A stretch of 64,000 nucleotides of DNA from Henricia sp. BOLD:AAB3569 (GCA_037783545.1 JBBELK010000060.1:2170001-2234000), one strand, 5' to 3'; numbered from the stretch's first letter, positions 30,518 through 45,500 are shown. Program-made: numbers and translations. Notes: a model not told the origin generated them from the sequence alone.

Positions 30518-33500
30518 CTGTCAGGTCAAAATTCAAGAACAAAAGATTAAGCAATGACTGTGGCAAACAGCAGTTTAAAAAAATTAAAACCAATTATACT
30601 CTGATCAAAAGATTGAAGAGCCTGATAAATGTAACATATACTAAAACGCAAAAGAAACTTACCACCTTTTAAACCTCAACAATAACACTGCTTGTAGTAA
30701 TGTGTGAACTTTTTTGTGGACAATAGTGTCCTCACTGTCAGACCAAATGGTGTCTGAAGGTCACTTGAACCTTCAATGATCACTTCATGGCACAGCCGTT
30801 GAACAGCTGTTTTGACTGTCAGTGATTAGCCAAGGGGTATGGGATGATTGTAATGAGCTGCACGTGATGTTGGCTTTAAAAAGGCCAGTGCAAAATAGGC
30901 ATTTCAAGCAACATGCCACGAATCCAGCAGCAATCCATCCAAAGACTGGTAGGCAGTATGCGCCGACTGCCTGTATCCAAATCAATGGTGGCCACACACG
31001 CTATTGAAAGGGGACTGACGTTGCACCCTCTTCTGTTCTTTACTGTAGAACAAACTGATGAGATGGTGTATCTTGGTCAAAAACTTGACATGTCATCAAT
31101 AAAATGCCAATGTTTCAATTAGCAATTGTTGGTTTGTTTTATTTTGAACTGTTACAATTTCATTACATTTTAAACAAGTGGTAAGTTTCTTTTGCGTTTC
31201 AGTATATTTCAATTGGTGAGTAAACATGTATGACCACCTCTTGTGGCAGGGCTGACTACACCAGCCTCCATAAGACCTGCTGAGGAAGGGTGTGCCACTC
31301 TGCCTGAAATATCTCCCTGAGTTTCTGCAGTTCTAGGGTTGTTTGGGAGACACTCAGCTCAAGAAGTCGGCTCATTCCATGCAGGTTTAATCAAATTGAA
31401 AACTCAACAAAATGGGTTTTCTGAGAGCCCTTAACTTTAGGATTCCCCCAGAAACAGGAAAGATCACATTTCACTGGTGTGGGAATCACTTCATTGAAGC
31501 AGACGAGTCTAAAGTAATGCATAGTTCCGAGATTGCCCAGTTAACCCCGCCCCTTAGATATTGTTGCTATGTGCTCACAAGCCATCGCAAAAAAATGGCG
31601 AGACTACATACAAAGCAACGGGACTCGGCATGGAAAGCACAGATTCATTGGAGAAAACCCAAAGGTATTTATGTTTTAAGGTCGACAGTTATCGTAGCAC
31701 ACACTGAGCGAAGGGCTAGTAATGCAGGGATGACATATCTTTCATAAAAATGCGCTTTCCTACCTTTGAACAGCGAATCGCCAAACATTGAAACCAAAAT
31801 TCACCCGGTCACTAGCGCACATACAACATACAAACTGTATGGGCAGAAAATCGCGTGCATTGTTTGTGATGATTGCATCACTTTGACCTTTGTGGGCGCC
31901 GTCTGCTAGCTCTGTTGTGATTGGTCGCGGGTTCGGCTTGATTGACAGGTCGGAACTATGCATTAGTCGATCGGTACAGTCTTATCCACAAGTTCACTAT
32001 TTTCAACAAACTTCTGTTTTTTTTTTTTTTTTAATCAATTTTGAGGGAGAGAGTGTATTTTTAGACCAAACTGATTCCCTGTCCATTCTTTTTGAAGTTT
32101 CGGTCATGTCTGAAACTTTTTGGGTAAATGCATGCAATGCAAACCTGACGCAAACCCTGATGCAGAGTGGAAGAGGAGCGACGCAAGTAATGCAAGCATT
32201 GTGACCGAGTCATTTTCCATGTCTTTTGTGTCGACATTGCTTCAACCTTGCATCGATATTGTGACAGTTTTGCAACTTTTTTTAGCGGTTTAGTTAATTT
32301 ATTACGCATAAGAAATCTCCTCTTTTCATCTGATTTACTCTGTTCCGTTTTTGATTTGTCCTTTTTTTCCCAATCTGTGTGTTTGGGTCTTTGTAGGGGC
32401 GGATCCAGGATTTTGAAAAGGGGTTGGCGTGAAATGTTTAAGCATGAAATGCTGATGACAATGAAATAGCAAGCGTGTAGAGCGAAGCCCTAACGGCTTT
32501 TAGATGGATTCTAGATGCTCTGTGGTGCGATCTTTTTTTAAAATTTTTTTAAAGAGGGGGCGTGCATGCGCCCCCCACGTCGCTCCTGGATCCGCCCCCG
32601 TTTGTGTATTTTGTCATTGCTTGCCAGCACATGACAGATGGTTTCCCCTTTTCCTCTTTTTTATGTGGCTGGGTTTATATTTTCCTTGTTTTTCAATGTT
32701 TCTGGACTAATTGTTGCAATGAGCAAAGTGTTAGGGGTTACAAATGTGTTTTTGTACTTGGTACAACTCAATTTACTTGCACTTTCAACAGGGGGCTGAA
32801 GTTTGACATACATCATGTATATGTAAACAGAAAGTGTTCAACAGTAACTAAAAATTGCGGGCAAATTGCTAGACGGTGTTCATGGAAACATTCCATATCT
32901 CTAAAAAAGAGATATGTTTACACTGATAAGAGTATTTTTCCAAAACCGCAGGTGGTAAATATAAGGTTTATCATTTCCACGAAGAACATTTCCTGTTCAC
33001 TGCATGACATTTCTGGTGTGGGTTTTCATGGGGTTACTTGATATAAGGGGAATGTTTTTCTGTCGTGTTTTATCACCCACATATTGTGAAAAGAAACATT
33101 ACACTTCAAGCTGTTATTTCAAAGACAATTTTGACCCCGAGGACATGCTTTTGCTATAAAGTGGAACAAATGTTCAGTAAAAGGCCTGTTTACACTTGAT
33201 TTGGTTTTGCCGAATCAAACCCCAAAAAAGTTGAGCTGATTTAAGCCGGGTATGTAGCTCTAGGTGTAAACACAAAAAGTGGATTAAATAGGTGAATAAG
33301 ACTCATGTCCGTTTCAACTTTTTCAATTCACCTCTTGGGTAGGATTGAACCCTGTAATTGCCGGGTTAAACCCCCGCAATTGTCAAAGTCTCTTTTAGTG
33401 TAAACGTTACCCGAATACAGATTCAGCAATTTGAGTGCCCTTGGGGGCAGAACTAGTGCAATGCGCACAGTGTGGTAGATTTAACTGACAAATCTAGCAC

Positions 33501-36500
33501 CAGTTCCTTGACAGCCCAGCGCTGCATGCACAATTACTGGAAAGACACATTGAACCCAAATCGAGTTGTAGTGTAAACACGGCCAAAGTTCAGATTTGCG
33601 GTCACAATAAAAATGCCGGGTCTGTATCCACTTTTGTCGTTTTGAGTGAAAACACAGTGTAAGTATTCTAGATTATCAAGAAATTAAGTTCAAAATTATT
33701 GACATTTCATGTCCAAGTTTTTTTCTAGTTAAAAGCGTGTTAACCCTTTGATGCACAGATTGTTTTGGAACTCTACTGTTTCGGGTGGTCACTACTCACT
33801 AGCAACCGCCTTGTGCACTAAAGGGTTAAAGGCTGATGCACATAGTAAAAACACGCTTTAGGTTTGAAATGGATAAATTTTAATTGCAATAATAATCATT
33901 CTTGTAAGAACTCTGGATGCCGCAATAGGGCGACATTTCGGGAAGACTCTCCCCGGGGACCACCGAAATTTCGGCAAGAGTCACTCAAAATGACACCTTA
34001 TTTTTTTACCCAAAGCTTCCAAAAATGGTTCCAGACCAAAGAGAAACAGCTCTAGTCCTAATAAAAATTGTTTTTGACCTAAACAAAATTGTTTTTGACC
34101 TAAACAAAATGATTTTTAATTTCAAAAATATTAGGGCGACACCAAAATGTCGCCCTATTGAGCGTGTCGCCCTAATATAGCTTTTTTACACACAAAATGT
34201 CGCCCTATCCTAGCATTCATAGTTTCACCTTCATTTTAGAAAATGGGATAATGCAAGGATGACACAAAAGTGGAAATGCCAATTTTTGAAAGGAACACTA
34301 TTTTCACCCTCTAATCTATAAAATGATTCATCAACATTTTGCAATCAGGGGAGGTGTCATCAGTTACATCCAATTTTTTTACTGAGAAGCCTGGAAATGC
34401 ATACTACCATGAAAGGATTAACATTTACAGTAATACGGAAAACTAGTTCTCTGGCGTGGTTTACATGAAAATCCTATTTCACGTGGTCTTCAAGGAAAAG
34501 CTGGGTGTGCAACGCAAGACTTGTGGACATAGTTGCGAATTGTAAGAGAAATACCTGAGCAAACATTAACTGAAAAAGCATTAGGTTACCTTTTGGGAGG
34601 AGATTTCCTGGCCACAGGCTTTAACCAGTTTTGTTTCAGTAGTTGTCCTATTAATTTTTAAAGGTAATACACGTACGATTTTGTTGTATCTACAGAAATA
34701 TATCATTTTTGAAGTTACAGCTTAAAGATAGTATATTGGTAAACTGTTACTAATAGTTTTATCCCTCTGTGTGATTGAACATATGCATGATTTAAACCAA
34801 CCTGAGCAAAAACCAGCTCCGTATTTCGTCTAACTTTTGAGAAAACAGTCAAAAAAGGGTTTGCAGTCATTTCGCCCCAAAACCACTTCGCCCTGAACCA
34901 TTTCGCCCTGAACCACGGCCTGTGCACGGAGTGGTTTTGGGGCTAAGTGGCATTTGGGCGATGTAGTGTTTGGACGAAGTAATTTAGGGCGAAATGGTAC
35001 TAAGGCGAAGTGGTTTTGGGGCGAATTGAATTTTCGTCTCATGGGACGAAAACTAATTGTTTTACTCATTTCTCAATGACTATATAGCACTTTAGACAAA
35101 ACCATTTCAGGGAAAATTTTCTACGGTCATCATGTTTATATTGTGTAAGTTAGACGTAAATCTGTGAACATTTCTGATTTTCAAGATTACCAATGATGTA
35201 TACTGCCTTTAATGTTGTCCACGGCAGTTTTATTTTAATCTGCTAGTTTTAGGTGAAACTGAAAAAATACATATTGAGAAATTTGCCAGGTTATGAAACG
35301 CACACCAACCTGTAAATTGGAAGTACATGTAGTCTACCTAGATATTACTACTTTTTGAGAAGACAGGTCCCTAATCTGAAAATTGAAATTTAGCAATTCT
35401 TCAAAGACAACAATTTATTATTGCTGCACTTTGACTACACTTTACAACATCTGTAATTAATTCTAAGTTCTCCACTTGTTTTGTAAAAAATTTCTCAATG
35501 GAGGTCGCCGAGCTGTGTAAAGATGACCTGCTTGTTGTTGATGATTGTCGAGGTTGTCCTGAGTTTGGATTGAGCTACTAGCAAAAGAAAAAAAATAGTA
35601 ATAATTTTTTTACTGCATCTTCCGATGCACTTCATTTTGATGCACGCAATGGGGAGCTTTTGATCCTACATGTAGACACAGATTCAATCAGCTTTTCACA
35701 TTTGTTGTGGTTGTTGGTCCCATATGAATTGACTATTCAACACTGACCAGCTCAGTGGTCAATTGCTTAAGTCATCTGCCTGGTAAGCAGGTAGGACAAC
35801 TTTTAAAAACAGGAACAGCAGCATCACATAACTAGAAATATCAGCCACAGATGCAGTAATACTTGCAACGCATGGTAAAAAAAATTATTTGCAGATTTGT
35901 TTTTTTAAGTTACCTTTAGTTAGCAATTTCTCCCACAAAGGTACCATGGGCCAATTTCATAGAGCTGCTTAAGCATGAAAAATTGCTTACATGTAAGCAT
36001 GAAAAACTTGATAACATTAGGTTACCAGCAAAAATTTCATGAGATTGTCATTGTAATGAAACAGTCTTCTAACACTGGTCATACACTATTTCTATCACAT
36101 GAGGATTTCACTGGCAACGTTCCCTGTTAAGCAAGAGTTTTTTGTGCTTAAGCAAATATTTGTGCTTAAACACCTCTATGAAATTGGCCCCATATTACAC
36201 AGGGAAAAAAAATCATATGGCGTTTGTTACCATTGCTATCAACACTTTTAGTTGGGTTTTTCTTGTCAACTTGTGAAGTGAAATTTTGGGTAAAGTTCTG
36301 CAAATGATGTATACTGGGGCTTTTAATAATGTTTTTACATTTTGGATACTGGCATTAAAGTCACTAAATTTAGATTACACATGCAGAAACTACAAGTTAC
36401 AACAGGAATTGAGAGTGTGTGATGGATTGCCAGACGCACCGTTTGCCAACTTGGTACACTGACGCAACTTAAACAGCCCACCCACACCAATTACAGGATC

Positions 36501-39500
36501 GGAGCACTTCTCGCTTCGTCCTTCCCTTCAGTCTTATTTTTTTATTTTAACGTGGGCGTGTCTGCGGATGTGGAGAAGATCTTCTGTGGCCCTCAGGCAG
36601 GACTGTGTGGGCGGGCCTCATATCCCACCCTGGCCCTAAAAACAAGAAGTAATTGAACATCGGCCGGTAAATAGAATAAGTGGCAGTCGAGTAGAGAGAT
36701 ATTGACGCCCTGCACGTTAAGAGAACCACCTATGAATATCCATTAAAATAGCCGGTAGTGTGTGTGAATGTTGCCTTTTTCTTTGTTCAATGTTTTTAAT
36801 TTTTTGATGGATTCATCACTGTGATTAATGTAAACTTCTCATTTCATCAATGTGGGAGTTTTGATGGCAGATTGTTGACAGGTGTTTTGATAAAGTCACA
36901 AGATAAAGCTTATAAAATAACGACTGGAACAGCGTACAATTTGCTGGGCACTTTAACTTTTGGGTGAAAAAGTCATGGCTGTCGAATAGGAAATGCAAAA
37001 CAGTTAAAGGCCCTATAGATGATCTGTTTTTGAGCGATTCTGAGAACAAAACCATTATAAATCAAAAGAAGGACATTAAAAAAAACCTATCTGAAGACTT
37101 TTCAGCTCCGTCAAATGCACTGGGTTTTCCAAAAACATGAAAAATCCATGTGCGTTTGGCTGGTCTAACACAGACACACTTGTGGGGTACAAAACACAAT
37201 GGAACAATAGTACCCCATAAGGAAATTCAAAAGGAACAGTGGTACCCCACAGAGGAATTCTAAAGAAAAGGGAAAATAGGACAACAATGCATGTACCCCA
37301 TAAACCCCTGTGTACACAGAAGTGTGCTCTTGACGAGGTGTTTAAAAAATGACTTATTCTAAATTCATCTCTTCATTTTCTCAGTCGGTCACGTACGTAT
37401 ACATGTATGCACTCTGTGGCTCGCGTCATACTGGTTGTGTACGCGACCACTCTAGTCCACATGCACAGCGTATCAAACCTACCTACGGAAAATGTGTGAA
37501 GCCTGAATCATGCAGCCTGTACACAGCGCCCATTTCGGACCACCCAGATGCAAACCAACTAAGTAATTCGTTTGCAAACAATCTAAATATTTTCATCTTC
37601 ATGGATTATTTTGTGGTAAAATTGTATAATCTCGGGCGGAAACATTTCATTCAATAGTTGCTACCTACATGTATTTAATCTTTACTTTGAGTAAGGTTTT
37701 CCTAGTCAACTCGTTAATTACAATTTTGGGTCATTGCAAATGATACAGGGGGCCTATAAAAAAACCTGAACAATTTTAAACTTTATAACAGAAGCATGCC
37801 AGAAATTCACAGGGATGTGATTTGTTCCGGTTTTTCCCGGAATAATCTTCGTCACAAACTAATGAGACAAAAGAAAGTTCCCGGAAAAACCGGAACAATA
37901 ACATTCCTGAATTCAAAATTTCCAAGGGTTGGAGAGAGGGTGGATGTAGACCCTAAACCGTACACCGTATTACATGTATATTGACAAAACTGATTCCTCG
38001 GTATATAAACTGATTTCTTAGTACATGTACATGTAGCCAGGAAAAGCACTTAGTATCGTGCATAGGCCGTGTCGTGTATGAGCAAATTACATCCATTTGA
38101 CACCATATGGACCAATGCAAAATTTCCCTTAATTCAACATTGTCATACATCAAAATACAAAAGGGCAATAAAATGATAAAATTACAATAAATAAACTGGA
38201 AACTTTCCAGAAATCCACAGTTTGTTTCATGGCAGTACCATGGATGTTGAATGTGAATAGATCTTGCACACATAGTGCTTCAACAATTTTCTGGCAGATA
38301 CTGGAACCCCAATAAACTTGAAGCATGCATGTAGTAACATCACGGCTTATGCGTGCTTCCCTATGGCCCTACAAACTGTGTGATACACTGAGACTCCCGT
38401 CAATTTGCGCAACAAACCGTGATATAAACAAACAGTGACGTAATTATGCTTTCGGTCTGTAATCTTGAGCTAGGATTTGCCTCACTTTCCACCCACTGGA
38501 TGAACTGAGTGTGGTTTGAGGGTAACCATCTGGCTCAATAGCTTTACATAAACTCGACCAAAAAAGTTCTGTCACCAGTAAGACATTTGTAGATATTTAT
38601 TATGAAATTGGATTTAATGTAGGAAAATAATAATAAATTTATACACATGCAGTAACTACAACAGGTATGGAGAGTGTGTGATGGATTGTCAGACGCACTG
38701 TTTGCCAACTTGGTACACTGACGCAACTTAAACAGCCCACCCACAGCAATTACAGGATTGGAACACTTCTCGTTTCGTCCTTCCCTTCAGTCTTATTTTT
38801 TTATTTTAACGTGGGCGTGTCTTCGGATGTGGAGAAGATCTTCTGTGGCCCTCAGGCAGGAGAAGAGTTTGGATTTATCAATGTCTTGTCAAAAACATCA
38901 AAATCAAAATGGTTAAATATTGTCCAATCTGAATCGTGCCATTGCATTAGGTATGGTGGAAGCAAAATACTGAACTGTAACTCCCCTTGCTTGAGTGCAA
39001 TAAAGTTGACATCGTTGTTTTTTTATATTTTTCATTCTGACCCCACACTCCTTTGTTGCATTCCTGTTCAGTGAAGCTTGCCATCATGATCTCTCTTTGA
39101 GCTCTATTCCTTTGAGAGATATATTCAGCTAAAATTCGATATATTATTTTCCTACATTAAATCAAATTTAATAATAAATATCTATAAATGTCTTACTGGC
39201 GACAGAACTTTTTTGGTCGAGTGTATATAAGTAACATTATTTTCAGGTACAGTGAAATCCTGTTAACTCAAAAACCTCATGCAAGTTAAAGGTTCGAGTT
39301 AAGCAGAGATTTTGAGTTAATTTTGAGTTAATTCCAAAAGACCAGTTCCGTGTTATATTCGAGAAATCCTAGAGTCCTGATTTGCGCCATGGCAGTCACG
39401 TATGAGTGAGTCATGCAGCAGACTACCTGGCAAAACGGGCTGCTGCGGGTGGTGCAGACCGGTACATACATGTACATGTATTAGGCGGCGCAAAAGTCTT

Positions 39501-42500
39501 TACGGTACCTAGAATACCTTGCACATTACTCTATGCAATTTTAAGTTAGACCATCAGAAATTGCATGGTGAATTGAACATGTTGAAACATGTACTCGCTA
39601 TGAAATTTCGTTAAAATAACGAGTTAGAACGTGATGTTCAACTTGAAATGGATGTCAACTTTGAAAGCTGAAACGTTTCCAAACTGCAATGATAAATTCA
39701 AGAAGTGGACTTACAATTTCGGGGGAATGTGACGGGTTTGAAGTTGCCGATGGATCCAAACAAAGGGAGACGTACTATACACTATACAGCGAACTTGACT
39801 TGAAATAAGATGATATGCAGCTGGTAAATCGTACAGACTTTTGCGCCGGCTAACATGTCCCGGACTACACCACACGCAGCAGCCTGATTTGCCAGGTAGT
39901 CTGGTGCTTGACTTACTCGTACACGAGCGCCATAGCGCGAAGGCGGAACTCTAGTATTTATGCAAATGTAACACGCAACTGGTCTATAGATTTCTATTGG
40001 CCTTTTTGAAGTACATGTATGGTAGACATACTAGGAGCATGGGGCCAGTTTTAACAATTTTCACAAAATCATCCACATGACTATATTATTAATAAAAAAA
40101 TAGCTATAATACCTGTTTATGCATACAAATGGAGCCTATAAAATTCAGTTAATGCCTACTGATATAATCAATGTTAAACACAACCATGTCAGGTGTTCCG
40201 ACTTACCCCACCTGTGGGGTTAGTTGAAACATAGTATGTGGTTATTTAGAAACTATACTACAGTAAACCTCGGATAAGTCGGATCCAACAGGACTGAGCA
40301 ATTTTATCTGACTTAGGTGAAAATCCGACTTACGCGAAGATGAAAAAACGCATAGGGATTCATTGATCTCCAACCACCCGACGGTCGACAGTAAAAAAAG
40401 CATCAGTTCCAACACCAAAACATTTTATTTTTATACTAACATTTTCATACATGTACTTATAAGGCAGAAAATCGTAAGCATTATTTTCCGGGTGTGATCA
40501 TACTTGTTATGCCTCGAGCATCGCCATTGTCTGATCGTGACCATGCAGTATATGTACACATGTGTATTGCTCAGCCCACCCACCTTTAATAGCCAATGAA
40601 AAATACAGACTGTGATCACGTGTGCACATAGAAACTGCTGCTGATAGGTGATAATGCACATGTGTGCAAGTGTGCACATGTACGGTCTATGCACACACAC
40701 ACATCATATGTACAGTAAATAAAGTTCGGGAAGCCGCATGGGGCGGCCGTAAAACCATGAAATTCCTGAACTCCCCGCGGTAAACTGAAGTCAAAATAAT
40801 ATACGAACATGTCAACTATCGTCAATCAGACTTAAAAGAGGTAAAACACAAAGGAATTGAACAAACGTTCTAGGTTGACGAGTCCGAGATAAGCAAAAAT
40901 CCGACTTACACGATCCGACTAAGTGATGATTTTTATTAGGAATAAAATACGAAATCAAATGTTCCAAGCGATTTTGTCCGAAATAAGTGAAAATCCGACA
41001 TAAACGTATCCGACTTATGCAAAGTTTACTGTATACGTAACTTCTGTATTTACATGTACCCTAATTAGTGCCTAATATCAGGCACCCAAGTTGTAAAAAG
41101 GGGCACAGGGGGCTCACCAGCAACCGCCCAAAACAAGAGTACCAAAACAATTTGTGCATCAAAGGGTTAACAACAAAATAGTTTTCCAGTCCACATTTGC
41201 AGATGAAAATGCTTAAATTGTTAATGATGCATTCCTATGGCAATACATGAAAAAAAGTTGAATGCAAAAACATCATTCTTTGCCCAGTATTCAGACAAAA
41301 TGGCAGTGCCAAAGTCATTTTTACCAGTTTCTTTCTGGAAAAGGTAGTTGCTGATTTTACCCACCTGTAGAACCTGGACTTTATCGATTCAAAAAGCGAA
41401 ATTTGTTACATTTTGAGCGAAAGTTTCAAAATGTCACACTTGCAAATTTAGAAGATCGCACTAGTTTATTGAATCATTCTCGTTATGTTTTAGGTAGTAT
41501 CAACAGATAAAAGGTGGTGTTGGATTCATAAGGTCATATATTATTTATATGCTGAGGGAAATCGTTCTGTGAAGTCCGGTAATTATAAAAAATCAACTCC
41601 AGAAGTGGCACGAAGTAAGAGGGACACGTTTTTATGGAATGACCCATATGTGAATAGTGCATTAAAGGCACAGGCTCGTCAGCAATGCGCGCACTCCAAA
41701 TTCGTAGCACGAATTACGCAGCCCATAGAAAATGCATGGAACTGCGTATTAGGTGGCACGAATTTGGCGCGCGCACATTGCTGACGAGCCTGTGCCTTTA
41801 ATCCAAAATAGCAATTTACACTGACCAACTTAACTGGGACACCAAAAACTGAATTTAATATCATTCAAATACATTTACATGCATATTTGCCGTTCCTGAT
41901 ACATGCATATAAAATGCTTTTAATTATAACAGAAATTAATTGAGACATGAGAAGATAATTTTAAACAAGCATATTCCTAAATTTCCTGTAACTAATTCAT
42001 TCTTTTAACACTTTTCACAACCAGAGTGTTAGACGTAACTTGGACACCAAACATTTCAGACACCTAAATCAAAAAATGATGCCTATAGACCATTTGCACA
42101 GCGGCTATCTGAAGGGGCCATAATTTTGTCACCATACGCATGCATCATGAAGAATATTTACTTTGTGGATCTATTTTAACAGCCTTTAAATAAAAAACCT
42201 GTCCCCTAAGATGGCCGCTGTGCAAGGGGTCTATTACCATATCCTACTCACCAGTATGCCCACGACGACATTCTTGAAGTAATTACTCTCTTCTTCCGTT
42301 AGAATAGTCACTCCATCTTCCTCCTCTTCACCCGGCCACTCAGTGGGTGAATAGGTCACGATCCGAAACTCAATCTTGCCTGCTTTTTGGGAGAAGAAAA
42401 AATGAAAACCATGTCAATAGCCGATTTAAAATGTAGTATAGCATATATGAGGGTCTTTCAAAAAGTTCTAAGCCTCCTCCAGAAAAAAAGAGTAGTAATT

Positions 42501-45500
42501 AAAACGTTGAAAGGATTATTAAAGATAGCAGACCTTCATTTTTAAGGAGCGCGATCGCGCAGGCGCTCCTACCGCACTTCTCGTTATTTTCGGGGAGCGT
42601 AAAAAATAACGCATTGGTGCCTAAAAATGCTCACATGCGACCAGTGATTAAATTCTTATCGCCATTGGCGACCACAAAATTCGCACCTTAGTCGCCCAAG
42701 GTGGGCATCAGTGATGTTTACGGGCGGTACAATCCAGTGTTCTGCTCTTTTTAATATACTTGCGGCATGCAAACGACGATTGCGCATTGCATTTTTCCAT
42801 TTCGCCACGTGCAACACACGGCCACAGCTTGGGTCTGCATTGTGTCCAACACAGCTTGTGTGCAATATACGTGCATAGACATACATGCATCTGGTATCCG
42901 ACTGCGGCCCCAGACTGGCTCGGCCCCAAACCAACTCGGTCCCCATTGCCTTGTGTACATACTCGGCCCCAGACTGACTCGGCCCCAATTGCCTTGTGTA
43001 CAAACTCGTACCCAGACTGACTCGGCCCCAATTGCCTTGTGTACAAACTCGGCCCCAGACCAACTCGGCCCCCATTGCCTTGTGTACAAACTCGGCCCCA
43101 GACTGACTCGGCCCCAAACAGGCTAAACATTTGATTTTTCCCCAAAAGTCCATATACAGTGTGTTTTCAAAGATTTTAAGGAACTTTTTTTTTATTAGGA
43201 GAGCTATTAGCTCTCCTCGATTATCTCAGGAGAGCAATTTAGGGCTCTCCTGACTTTTTTTAAAATGGAGGACTGAGATAGTATACATGATTGGTAAACT
43301 GTTACAAATAGTTTTATCCCCCTGTGTGATTGAAGATATGCATGATTAAAACCAACCTGAGCAAAAACCATCTCCGTACTTCGTCTAACATTTGAAAAAC
43401 AGTCAAAAAAAGGTTTACAGTCATTTTGCCCCAGAACCATTTGGGCGAGGTGGTTTCGGGGCAAAATGGCACTTGGGCGAAGTGGTTCAGGACGAAGTGG
43501 TCCAGGGCGAAATGAATTTACGGTCAAATGAATTTACGTCTCTAAGCTTTGTTTCACCTGTCTGGACAACCTAATTAGAACTGTGTACCCAGTGCTTCTC
43601 CGCTATAAGAAAAGCATGCTCAGGTGTGACTAAAACCCATAAACTCAAATTGCCATAATAGGCAGACGCCTTGACCACTACACGAGTGAGCCGACTGGTG
43701 TTGAATAGTTGGTTTGAATTATTTAGTAGTAGGATCCACAACTAATTGCAGGGGGTTTGTGATTTCCCCCGTTACTGCGCCCCACACCCCACCCTATTCG
43801 CACATCATCCCAATCCCTACCACTCCCTACCATTTAAATGCATCCTCCAACCCATCCACTACTCCATAACACTACTCCACAACACTACTCCACAACCTCA
43901 CCCCATCATCTCCACCCCAAAACCTAGACCCTATTACCACTACCCTATCACAACCATCATATCAACTCCACCCAACCCCCAACCCAACCCCCACACCACC
44001 CCCAACCCAACCCCCCACCCATCACCCAACACCACTACTCCACAACCCCACCCATCTCAATCTGTTTTAGGCCTCAAACTATGTGTTCAAAAGGGTATAA
44101 CAATAATATCCTTGCTTTTTCCCAAATTTGAAAGGCATCATGACAATTCTGTCAATTTAAAAGGGGCATCATGGCAAAAATACAAAAATTTAACTTTTGC
44201 CTTGCAAGCGTTCAGGCCGTAAGGTCTCGATTATGCGATAAAGTGACGAGGTCCTGATCATATACATGAACAAAACTTTACTTTAACGTGAGGCTCAATT
44301 TACATCACCTCATGCACAAAACTGTTGCACAACAAATGCGAAACCTCTCGCAATTATGGGTCTTTCTATAAATTAGGGGTCCAATGTTGGTGTCCCCCGT
44401 TACATTTTACATCTTGTATTTGTAAATTCAGGACACATTCTTTAAACACTTTCCATCTCAAAGAGTGAGTACATAAAGTACAATTCATACAAAATGGTTT
44501 AAAAGACATTTTAATGATTTTTGTACGAAAAATAACACATATCAGGTGTAACGGGGGACACCAAATGTCACACTTTTGGACCCCTAATTTATAGAAAGAC
44601 CCTTATACCAGCTGTAATCACAGTTGGTGCCACAGTACATACCCAGTAGATACAAAGGCCCATTTATAGTTTGTGTGTAATGCATGCTCTACAAATTATC
44701 ACGCATTTTGCATTGCTTGGATAGTCTTTAGCTGAAGGACAAGGGAAAAAAACAATGGCAAAGGGGGATTAGGGGCAGTGACGTCACGCCTTCCATCCAC
44801 GATTTTGGGTGTCATTTTTTCATGATCCACGTGGCCTACCGGCAAAAAGAGCAAGAAAAGCGCATTGGTTGCACTTACCTCTGTTACTTAACCTTGCTTT
44901 ATGTTGTTGCGCCATGGCTGTCGTATCGATAATGATAAAAATGTATTTCTTCAGGCTAAAAATCGCGATCAAGTAAAAGCACTTCCGTCTTTACAAGCCG
45001 AGTGCATGCTCAATAATTTGAACGTATCGCAACATGCTCGTGCGGCATCTTCGAATGAAAATACGCTGGTGAGTATATTTTACACATGTCCATGTGCGTC
45101 TATTGGTGCGCGCGTGTACGCGCATAACTGTTGACACCCAAACATTCCCAGATGTTCTACGTCACGGAAAGCAATCAATACTATCGTGAAATTCAAGCCC
45201 TGAACACTGCCCAAAATTGGATCATAACCCACTCACAATCATCAAGCTTGAAGCTTACCATTTGTATCAACGCCTGCGTTCTCCAGTTGCTGTGCGATAG
45301 CCTCTTCAATCGGCCGATGCTCACTGTCATACACCTCAGTCTCTCTCGGAGCGTCCAATCCAGGCTTCTTAGTCTTATCAAGAGTTATCTTGGTCACCTT
45401 CAGTTTAATCGTGTCTTTTTTGGATGAATCCTCAGAAGATAGCGAAGTGGGTGGTTTTTTTGAATCTGGAGAATAAAAATAGGGGAATAAGTGTTTAGCT

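Noticed and set aside
42656-43153. 165-codon and 145-codon reverse frames
   Set aside because: They run through the 43-bp minisatellite and have no domain or splice context.
43746-44222. 158-codon frame rich in Pro, Thr and His
   Set aside because: It is translation of a C/A-rich low-complexity tract.
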